DNA of 8,670 nucleotides from Candidatus Altimarinota bacterium (GTDB lineage: Bacteria > Patescibacteriota > Gracilibacteria > BD1-5 > UBA2023). The stretch is taken from positions 1-8,670 of the forward strand of contig CANBWW010000038.1 of NCBI GenBank assembly GCA_947373235.1, in the 5' to 3' direction. The stretch's first letter is position 1; the number at the start of each line of letters is the position of its first letter. Made by a program: the position numbers and the translations under genes. The notes below the pieces were generated by a model, which made no database searches, was not told the DNA's origin, and saw only the letters and a list, made by a program, of their open reading frames with translations. Below, in pieces: positions 1-6,695 of the stretch.

Positions 1-131
1 AGATTTTCCCGATTCATTCTCCTTTTATTGCAAAGATCGTCGTTCTTCGTCAGTTCAAAGTTCGTCGCAAGTCTATTAAGTATATTCGTGATCTTACTGG
101 TAAGGCCGCTCGTCTCAAAGAAATCAAATAA
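1..131 (+). CDS. rplS: 50S ribosomal protein L19, C-terminal part (5' end outside window)
   Basis: The reading frame begins at base 3 and ends at TAA 129-131, leaving 42 visible residues. The fragment carries the L19 C-terminal signature: FPIHSPFIAKI (family form FPLHSPRIEKI), then a basic stretch VRRKSIKYIRDL and the terminal GKAARLKEIK (family form GKAARIKE). L19 lies at the 30S-50S interface of the ribosome. Its two glycines in view use GGT, not TGA. The gene is followed at once by a strong terminator, so it looks like the last gene of its transcript. The start and upstream partners (often trmD, rpsP or rimM in other bacteria) are outside the window. The family call is secure because the match runs to the very C-terminus. 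Confidence 0.95.
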   Translation, partial: IFPIHSPFIAKIVVLRQFKVRRKSIKYIRDLTGKAARLKEIK

Positions 132-135
132 TAAT

Positions 136-163
136 AAAATCCTCCATCCTGCGGAGGATTTTT
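136..163 (+). terminator. Intrinsic terminator of rplS, probably bidirectional
   Basis: A perfect 10-bp stem (AAAATCCTCC at 136-145 with GGAGGATTTT at 153-162) encloses the 7-nt loop ATCCTGC. It begins 5 nt after the rplS stop. A T-run follows on the plus strand. Read on the minus strand the stem is also followed by a T-rich tract, so it can also end the transcript of the lipoprotein gene that points toward it from 699 to 220. Confidence 0.9.
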
Positions 164-219
164 GATATTACTACATCAAGATTCCTAAGAAATAGTGGAA
201 TTTAAATTTAGAATAAATA

Positions 220-699
220 TTATTGCCCCTCACACTTCTGATCATCAATAACTACAGGATACAAAGAGTTACTCAACGATTCAGCTTGCGCCGTGTCATA
301 CGCTCTTACTCTTTCATCTGTATTTAATATTTTATTCTCTAGATCTAAAGCATTTGGATTTTTATGATAAAAGCATAATATTTTCAAAAAAGATTTGGAA
401 ACTTCATCAATGCTAATTGATTGGTAATTAATGATTTTCTGATATTCTAATATAATCGGGTTATCTATTTCTGCTTTATATTGAGAGTCTTTTGCAGCAA
501 TCCTTTCTACATCATCTCGCACACCATTCGTATTCACATCAACCCCCTCAAGGGTCGCATTATTTTTTACTGGATCAGGCTCAGGTGGTACCTCAATACC
601 ATTGATTACTTCCATTTTTACACTTGCATCTTGGTTACAAGCACTCATGAAAAGTACCAAGAAAGATAATATAGCAATCTTTGTAATAGTTTTTTTCAT
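220..699 (-). CDS. Small lipoprotein with EF-hand/thrombospondin-type calcium-loop motif
   Basis: This is a 159-residue protein, stop TAA at 220-222. The N-terminus is a lipoprotein signal: KK at positions 2-3, a hydrophobic core IAILSFLVLF, then MSAC with Cys21 as the predicted lipidated residue. The first mature residues (NQD) are polar. A proline-rich linker (PPEPDP, about 38-43) leads to a loop DVNTNGVRDD at 54-63, which has the Asp/Asn spacing of Ca-binding DxNxNGxxDD loops. Similar 'G-D-x-N-x-NGVRDDVE' segments occur in uncharacterised bacterial secreted proteins. The C-terminal half is predicted helical, with two late cysteines (Cys109 and Cys156). No in-frame TGA occurs, unlike most neighbours. 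It is likely anchored on the outside of the cytoplasmic membrane. Function is unknown and calcium binding is an inference. Confidence 0.8.
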   Translation of the reverse strand: MKKTITKIAILSFLVLFMSACNQDASVKMEVINGIEVPPEPDPVKNNATLEGVDVNTNGVRDDVERIAAKDSQYKAEIDNPIILEYQKIINYQSISIDEVSKSFLKILCFYHKNPNALDLENKILNTDERVRAYDTAQAESLSNSLYPVVIDDQKCEGQ

Positions 700-725
700 A
701 AAATTAATGTTTAGAAGTGTGTTTT

Positions 726-756
726 TTTATAGTATCAGATATATTTTTTGTGTCAA
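726..756 (-). promoter_or_regulatory. Putative promoter of the lipoprotein gene
   Basis: On the minus strand a perfect -35 TTGACA (complement of 751-756) is followed by ATACTATAA. Possible -10 boxes are TACTAT (729-734, spacer 16) or TATAAA (726-731, spacer 19). Transcription would start about 20-25 nt upstream of the ATG at 699. There is no Shine-Dalgarno sequence in the leader. Confidence 0.55.
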
Positions 757-1028
757 ATATCTATTTTTGTTTCCCTCAAAATAAGACTGATTCTCATATA
801 AAAACTTTCTTAAAATCTCGAAAAAAACCTTGCTTTTTCTGTGAAGTTCGTGTGAAGCGGCTTACTTGGGAACTCGACTACATATCGTGTACAATATGCT
901 CTGTCAACCTTTTTTTTTCTTTTGACTTCATCTAAAAAAAGAATAAAAAAGACACCTACATCAAACATGAAACTTAGAAAAATCGAAAATCCAAAAAAAG
1001 TCAAATTTCCCTTTACAGATTACTTTTC
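757..1028. other. AT-rich intergenic region upstream of dnaA
   Basis: No convincing gene lies in the roughly 330 nt between the lipoprotein start and dnaA; the short ORFs here lack family features. The region contains one candidate dnaA promoter (866-895). It also contains a pyrimidine run around 908-922 followed by a purine-rich run around 934-951, which would melt easily. No close match to the DnaA box TTATCCACA was seen on either strand, so an origin function is not supported by boxes. The bases before the dnaA ATG contain no Shine-Dalgarno motif. Confidence 0.5.
866..895 (+). promoter_or_regulatory. Candidate dnaA promoter
   Basis: TTGGGA (866-871) and TACAAT (890-895) are separated by 18 nt, giving a leader of about 125 nt before the dnaA ATG. 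A TTGACT at 922-927 is an alternative -35, but only a poor A-rich -10 follows it. The assignment is tentative. Confidence 0.35.
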
Positions 1029-2453
1029 ATGTCCCAAGTTTTTGAGTTTTCACATCTAAAAGAGGCAATCACCGCACTCTCGCTTCAGATTCGTAGACAG
1101 GATTTTCTCACCTATTTTAAGAAATTTTCACTCGTTTCAGTAACAGAAGATCGAGTAACTCTCTGAGTTGTTTCATCCTTTCACCGAGATAATCTCGCAA
1201 GTAAGTTTTACGATGAAATTAAGAGTGCGATTTTGAGTATAAATCCATCTATCACTGCGGTAGATATTGTCGTCGATGATGGAATCGAAACAAAAGATGA
1301 AACTCAGATGATCGACTGCCGTGTTTCTTTAAAAGACCAAGAAAAAGTTACTAAAAAGCAACATATAGAAGGAGTAGAAATAGTTGATGGAATCAATAGT
1401 CGTCTGATAAATGATCGCTATCGTCTCGATAACTTTATAGTGGGACCTGCGACGCAGCTCGCTCATGCGGCTTCTGAAGCAGTGGCTCGTAAACCAGGAT
1501 CATCATATAATCCTCTCTATCTCTATGGAAACGTCGGACTTGGGAAAACACATCTTCTCCAGGGAACTGCGAATGCTATCCGTTCAAAACATAAAAATCT
1601 AAAAGTTGTCTATACGACGGCTGATCGATTTCTTACCGACTATGTTGCGAGTATAAAAAGTCGTTCCGTCGATAAACTCCGTGAAAAATACCGTGCGATC
1701 GATGTGCTCGTGATCGATGATGTCCAGTTCTTGGCTGGAAAAAAACAAACACAAGAAGAACTCTACAATATCTTCAATATTCTCTACGAAGCAGGAAAAC
1801 AGATTATTCTTTCTGGAGATCGTCCACCAAAAGAACTTACCGAACTCGAACCTCGTCTTCAGAGTCGATTCGAGTGGGGAATCACTGTCGATCTTGGTGA
1901 GCCTGACTATGAAACTCGTCTTGCCATCATCCAAGAAAAATCTCGAGCACGAGAATTTCTCCTTCCTTCTGAAGTGGCAGAATTCATCGCTGAAAATGTA
2001 ACCACCAACGTTCGTGAGATCGAATGAATCCTCAATCAAGTGATTGCTGAGTATGACCTGAAAAATACTCCACCAACACTCGAAAATGTAGCGTATCGTC
2101 TCTCCAAGCTTGCTGTTCGCTCTATCACGACGAGTTTGACGGAAGGACGTGCTATCCGTATGGGTCAGTGTAGTTATGAAGATTTGATACAAGCCGTTTC
2201 TGGACACTTTGGTATCGAGATACGTATGCTTCTCTCAGAAGATCGTAAGAAGGAAAATATGATCCCGAGACAAGTAGCGATGTACCTTCTCAAAAATCGT
2301 CTTCATTATACATACGAACGCATCGGAAATATTTTTTCTGGACGCAATCATACGGCTGTGATGTACTCATGCAAGAAACTCGAACAAGTGATGAAAAAAG
2401 ATCAACAAGTGGTTCATGAGGTGAATATTATCCGTGATAAACTCGGCATATAG
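1029..2453 (+). CDS. dnaA: Chromosomal replication initiator protein DnaA (UGA=Gly)
   Basis: The gene encodes 474 residues, a usual length for DnaA, from ATG 1029 to TAG 2451-2453. DnaA binds origin boxes and melts DNA as an ATP filament. Domain I (about 1-66) has the expected pattern ending in FHRDNLASKFYDEI. A short charged linker (about 85-120) is domain II. The AAA+ core begins near RYRLDNFIVG. It shows Walker A GNVGLGKT (167-174), Walker B VLVIDD (226-231) and the box VII arginine region RLQSRFEWG (276-284). The C-terminal DNA-binding domain carries the signature GRNHTAVMYS (438-447). Two in-frame TGAs (1164 and 2025; residues 46 and 333) must be read through. The second sits in REIE-G-ILNQVIA, where the family has an invariant Gly (REIEGALNR). 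The start is supported by domain I beginning right after it. Neighbours are rplS and an unknown gene; the common partner dnaN is not adjacent. Confidence 0.97.
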
Positions 2454-2475
2454 TTGCAAGAAAAAAGAATATATG

Positions 2476-2503
2476 ATAGGATAATGAAAATTATCCTATT
2501 TTT
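2476..2503 (+). terminator. dnaA terminator with GAAA tetraloop
   Basis: A perfect 10-bp inverted repeat, ATAGGATAAT (2476-2485) and ATTATCCTAT (2490-2499), closes a GAAA (GNRA-type) loop and runs straight into a T tract (2499-2503). It starts 22 nt after the dnaA stop and ends only 3 nt before the next ATG (2507). Confidence 0.8.
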
Positions 2504-2506
2504 CTT

Positions 2507-3073
2507 ATGGTAGACGAGATAAAAAAAGAAGTGGATCTCAATAATCCAGACAAACTCCGTGTGAAACTCGAACAAGTTGAGAATAGAGAGCTCCCTCCAT
2601 CCATAGATAGTCTCACAAAAAAAGTGAACGCAGCTTGGAAGGAGATTTTATATTGAGTAGAAACAGTGAGTCTTGTTCCTATAAATCCAGTTGAATTAGA
2701 AACTATTGCAAAATGAATAACAGATAAGCAAGCACGAAAAAAGAAATCTGGAACTGCCTTTCATCCCGACTATGAATCTTGGATAAATCTACCAGAACTT
2801 CCGGAGATAAAAAAAGAAACGATAGTAGATTCTGATGCTCTTGCAAAGCGTGCATCGGGGAAAATACGAGAATTTCTTATGGATCATCCGCACATTCCTG
2901 GATATAGTTTTACAAATCAGGGAAATATTATTGGATGTATGTTTCTATTGGATAATAAAGAACATATTTTTCTCCATAGTGAACTCGCATCCCATCCGAT
3001 AGCTTCTTGGGAATTTATCCGTCATATGAAAAATAAACATCAAAAACTTCAAAAAAATCTAAAAAAAGAGTAA
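2507..3073 (+). CDS. Conserved-looking hypothetical protein, 188 aa (UGA=Gly)
   Basis: I do not recognise this protein. It runs from ATG 2507 to TAA 3071-3073 and needs two TGAs read as Gly (2654 and 2714; residues 50 and 70). Read with the standard code only a 64-codon C-terminal piece would be found. There is no signal peptide or membrane segment, so it is probably cytosolic. The N-terminal half is Lys/Glu-rich and predicted helical, with a basic patch KQARKKKSG. The C-terminal part (about 125-175) looks like a compact alpha/beta unit (PHIPGYSFTNQGNIIGCMF, then HIFLHSELASHP), followed by a Lys-rich tail. It sits between dnaA and rsmI, with a terminator hairpin on each side. The only -10-like element (TATGAT, 2472-2477) lacks a good -35, so it may depend on readthrough from dnaA. 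The frame is well supported by continuity and codon use; the function is unknown. Confidence 0.8.
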
Positions 3074-3092
3074 CCTTCCTGGTTGCTTTTTT
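3064..3092 (+). terminator. Terminator overlapping the stop codon of the 188-aa gene
   Basis: AGTAACC (3069-3075) pairs with GGTTGCT (3081-3087) through one G-U pair across the loop TTCCT. The stem extends by A-T pairs into the preceding A-run and the following T-run. The TAA stop (3071-3073) lies inside the left arm, so a terminating ribosome would compete with hairpin formation. Confidence 0.75.
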
Positions 3093-3103
3093 CTTTTCTC
3101 TTC

Positions 3104-3109
3104 TATAAT
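3104..3109 (+). promoter_or_regulatory. -10 box of rsmI
   Basis: A perfect TATAAT lies 22 nt before the rsmI ATG and just after the preceding terminator. The -35 is weak: TTGCTT at 3083-3088 gives a 15-nt spacer. The leader would be about 16 nt and has no Shine-Dalgarno motif. Confidence 0.5.
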
Positions 3110-3131
3110 CAAAATATCTTAAATAATCCTT

Positions 3132-3794
3132 ATGCTTTCTGTTGTTTCTACTCCCATCGGAAATCTCGAAGATATCACACTCAGAGCTATGAGAATCCTG
3201 AAAGAGGCTGACTATATAGCCTGTGAAGATACGCGAGTAACGGGGCAACTTCTCGGGTATTATGATATAGAAAATGGTGGAAGGCTTCTCTCTTTTCATT
3301 CGCATTCTGGCTTTCAAAAAGTAGATCGGATCATCGAACTTCTCAAAGAATGAAAACACGTCGCACTTGTTTCTGATGCAGGAACTCCTGGGATTTCTGA
3401 TCCAGGATTTGTTTTGATAAAAAAAGCGATTGAGTCTAATATCGTCATCACTCCTATTCCTGGTGCTTCCGCAGTTCTCTCAGCGATCGTTTCGAGTGGT
3501 TTCGACTGTCATCAATATTTGTATCTCGGATTTCTTCCGGTAAAAAAGTGACGTCAGACACTCATGAAGTCACTGCAAGAAAAAAAGTATACCGTGGTTT
3601 TCTATGAAAGTGTTCATCGTATCGAAAAGACACTTGCTGAAATGGAGACATATTTTGGAAGTGAAACTCAGATCGTGATCGGACGGGAGATTACAAAGAA
3701 ATTCGAAGAATTCAAACGATGAACGATCGCAGAAATCCATGAATATTATCAATGAGAAGGGAAAATAAAAGGTGAATTTGTAGTTATATTTTAG
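3132..3794 (+). CDS. rsmI: 16S rRNA (cytidine-1402-2'-O)-methyltransferase RsmI, short form (UGA=Gly)
   Basis: RsmI uses S-adenosylmethionine to 2'-O-methylate C1402 in the decoding centre of 16S rRNA. The family motifs appear in order: STPIGNLEDITLRA (6-19), ACEDTR (30-35), the SAM-pocket loop LVSDAGTPGISDPG (79-92), PIPGASAV, YESVHRIEKTL, GREITKKFEE (184-193) and a final GEFVVIF. The frame contains four TGAs (3351, 3549, 3720 and 3753; residues 74, 140, 197 and 208). Residues 140 (G before RQ) and 197 (RG before TIAE) fall where family members have Gly, so UGA=Gly is well supported. At 220 residues it is shorter than the E. coli protein (286 aa) and lacks the C-terminal extension, but the catalytic tetrapyrrole-methylase fold is complete and it ends at TAG 3792-3794. 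Arg35 of EDTR is coded by CGA and Arg185 of REITK by CGG. It appears to be transcribed alone. Confidence 0.96.
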
Positions 3795-3814
3795 TATATG
3801 GAGAACGAAAAAAA

Positions 3815-3842
3815 TTGACTATATATTATATAAGATTATAAT
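3815..3842 (+). promoter_or_regulatory. Strong promoter of the 944-aa orphan gene
   Basis: TTGACT (3815-3820) and a perfect TATAAT (3837-3842) are 16 nt apart. Transcription should start near 3849, leaving a leader of about 12 nt. A second TATAAT at 3853-3858 touches the ATG (3861) and has no matching -35. Confidence 0.7.
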
Positions 3843-3846
3843 ATAT
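3821..3846. repeat. Perfect 10-bp AT palindrome across the promoter
   Basis: ATATATTATA (3821-3830) and its exact reverse complement TATAATATAT (3837-3846) flank the 6-nt spacer TAAGAT. The left arm begins right after the -35 box and the right arm contains the -10 box. It could be an operator bound by a dimer. Because a T-run follows (3846-3850), it could also be a weak terminator for rsmI, which otherwise has none. The stem has no G-C pairs, so terminator strength would be low. Confidence 0.55.
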
Positions 3847-3860
3847 TTTTTATATAATTT

Positions 3861-6695
3861 ATGAAAGAAGGGGAAGATAGTTTTATAGATGGATGAGATT
3901 CATGAGTAAATGATCATCTTTTATCGTATAAAGAATATTTTCCACTCACTGAATGGCAATACAAAAGGGCTGAAGTTTTAGGTATTTCACATCAACGTCT
4001 TCAGTGAATCCAAAAAAGGATGATCGCAGGAAGGTGACTGTATAAAAAAATATTTGATTTGATAGAATGGTATGAAAAGAGTAAGGAAAACTCATGATTT
4101 CATGGAAAGATCGATCTTCCAAATACTCTTTGGGGCGAAAGTTATTCAAAATTAGTAAAACTTCTTATCGAAGAAAATACTGGTGATTGGAAAGAACAAT
4201 TTTTGACGATGTATTATTACATAGATCTAACCGAAGAAGAAATTACAAAAGAACAATTTCATGATATTTCAATTCGTATTGAAAAATATCGAAGTTATCT
4301 ATTTCGTATAAACCTTTTTTATGAAATACCCGAACTAAAATATATACCCACTCATGAAGAGCTTTCTCATATTAGAAAAGAAAATAATAAATTATACTTG
4401 CGGTATATCAATCTTGCGCGACAGTACTATGAGACTTTTGAAAAAGAGAAAAGTACGACCTACATGCCTTGTTCTGATGTACCTAAGGGTCTTTTCTCAC
4501 ATACTTTACAAAAATGAGAAAAAACAGATATTCATACCAGAGTATTTCCAAATATGTGAATTATTCCACATGAAAAGATGGAGAGACATGTTGATTTTTT
4601 TGAAGAAATACAGATTCTCTGATGAGCGGTACCATATTCTATCCAACCATCTGAAGCTATCGTAGACGCTTTTATCGAAAGACATGCCGATAGACTTGAA
4701 CAGAATATTGATGCACTTGACCCTGCTGTCAGTTTCGGAGAAGATTATCATGCATATGTTTGAAAAGTGATTCAAGATTACAGAGTAAAACAGAAAAATC
4801 TTCAGAATAAGAATAATACAAATGATGTTATCTCATGAGTACAGAAAAAAGTTCAAAACACTACTCTAGTTCCACAAAAACTCTTACCCAAAGAGAAAAT
4901 AATAAATTATAAGTATCCTCTCGAAATAAATAAAAAATGAATATCTAAAAAGTATCATAGAAAGGCTTTTGATCTGGTAAATCGTTGGGAAATACTCGAC
5001 AAGAGAAAGCTTTGGATTTTTTCTCTCACTGAAAAAACTTGGAAATCATATACTCGGGATGAGGAAATTTCTTCTAAATCTATGCCGTCATGAGTATATG
5101 AATTTTGTTTTGCTTTCGAAAATCCAGAGAATAAAAATCTTCCTGAAGAATGAAGTGTAAGGATAAAATATACAATCGAAAATGAGAAAATTTCTAAATG
5201 AGACAATGCAGAGACCTCATCAAAATCTATGCAAACTTCAAAAAAAATTGTTCAAGAAACTAAAAATTTGTTAACAATTCCTCAAAGAAAAGATCTTCCT
5301 GAAAAAAAGACTGAATTGAATGATGATGAAAATGAAGCTCTTGAAATTTTTTCACTTCTTGAGGAAGGTGAATTTTCAATTAAAAATGAAAATGAAAAAT
5401 TTATCTTTACCTTCTCAAAGGTGAATTTTTCATATTTTCCAAAAGAGGGAATTGTAGATTCTAAAAATCCATTTATATTGGATTTATGTGGGGATATTTT
5501 CCAAAAGAAAGTAGAGGAATATTTACTAGAAAGAGAGCAGCTAAAAAAGGAAAATAAAGAGAAAGAAAAGGAGAAATATATAGAAAAACAACTCGATGAG
5601 ATCCATACTATCGATGTGTGAATAATGGAATTTTTCGATACTTTTTCTATGGGTGATATACTTTTTTGAGAATATGTGAGCAATCATGATGATATTTTAT
5701 CTACTTTTCGATCGACAACGGGTGGTTTTATTGGAAGTCGTTTCTTGAATCAGATCTGAGAACCGCATCATTATAGAATTATATTGCAGAAGATTTTGTA
5801 TCAAGATGGAACCAAGTGGGGATTTTCTAAGATAAGAAATGAAAATGGAAGTTTCGAACTGAAGATATCTCTCGAAAGAAAAAATGGTTCTCATATAAGT
5901 ATCGAGTCACTTTCTAAAAAACCATACTATACTTTCTCTTTTCCTGATGGAATCGATTATCGGATAGAGGAGTGACTCAGTCAGGTATTAAAAAATATTT
6001 TGATACTTGTCTGAGAAATCTCACGTCGATCGATGTTTGGAAAAACTACCAAAGAATATCGTGGACTTCCAGATAAGAAAAAAATGGAAGCATATATTTC
6101 TGGAAATTATAAAGAAGAACATGCCTGGGGGAAATTATCAGGAAAATCTAAGAACATACAGTTGGAAGCTTATAGGCGACTTATTTCTCAAAAATGAGCA
6201 AAAACGATAGACTCGAGTACCTGACATATAAAAACCTGACAATGAATCAATGATATTTTCCAAGATACAAAAATTATCGTTCATGACATGAGCATCAAGC
6301 CTGGATTTACAGCTGAATGAAGTAAAAAAGCCTATGAAATAATCCGAAGTGGAGAACATCGACTTAAAAAATATCTGATGAAGCGTATTTTTTCCACACT
6401 TCATCAAAGTACCGTCGATGGAAAACGCATATTTTCCAATGGAATGTGATCTTCTTTTCAGAGTTTCTGGAAAGAACTCAGTGAAAATACGAGAAAAGAA
6501 CTGATTGATATTTCTCAAACAGGAGAAGATTCAACACAAAGAGCTATGAAAATACAACATGGAGAAAAAAATCTGATCGATGCTCTTTTGGATTATTGGG
6601 AATCCCATTGTGTTCTGCTTTCCATAAGTAATCCATCTTATATTCTCGGAAGAGATATACTGGATAATATTTCCTTTTTAGATTCAGACCGATAA
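3861..6695 (+). CDS. Orphan 944-aa protein with HTH-like N-terminus and 26 UGA-Gly codons
   Basis: A single frame stays open from ATG 3861 to TAA 6693-6695 if UGA is Gly; the standard code breaks it at 26 TGAs (including tandem TGA TGA at 4620-4625). I do not recognise the family. Residues about 29-58 (LTEWQYKRAEVLGIS, then HQRLQGIQKRMIAGR) resemble the helix-turn-helix of sigma-70 region 4.2 (AEELGISRERVRQIEKR), suggesting nucleic-acid binding. Residues about 120-235 are charged and helical. A basic, Asn-rich linker lies near 310-345, followed by a W-rich unit (RWEILDKRKLWIFSL) near residue 380. A Lys/Glu coiled coil (KKVEEYLLEREQLKKENKEK onward, 549-580) precedes a mixed alpha/beta C-terminal half. 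There is no signal peptide or membrane span, so it is probably cytoplasmic. An in-frame ATG at 3798 meets a stop at once, fixing the start at 3861. The gene stands alone behind a strong promoter with a palindrome and overlaps the convergent NAGPA gene by 18 bp. A regulatory or DNA-associated role is inference. Confidence 0.88.

Noticed and set aside
810..1004. 64-codon minus-strand frame upstream of dnaA
   Set aside because: The composition is driven by A/T runs (Phe/Lys strings), with no start context or family match.
1599..2207. Long minus-strand open frame (202 codons) opposite dnaA
   Set aside because: It is a shadow of dnaA with low-complexity Phe/Ser-rich translation.
1164..3755. dnaA and rsmI as frameshifted or nonsense-broken pseudogenes
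   Set aside because: All interruptions are TGA only, never TAA, TAG or a frame change, and they sit at Gly positions; the genes are intact under table 25.
5070..5231. The peptide SSKSM occurs twice in the orphan protein (5070-5084 and 5217-5231)
   Set aside because: The flanking sequences do not match, so this is not a convincing repeat.
6007..6210. An open frame with an ATG-like start (67 codons) on the plus strand
   Set aside because: It is out of frame with the 944-aa gene, which continues through the region; no family features.
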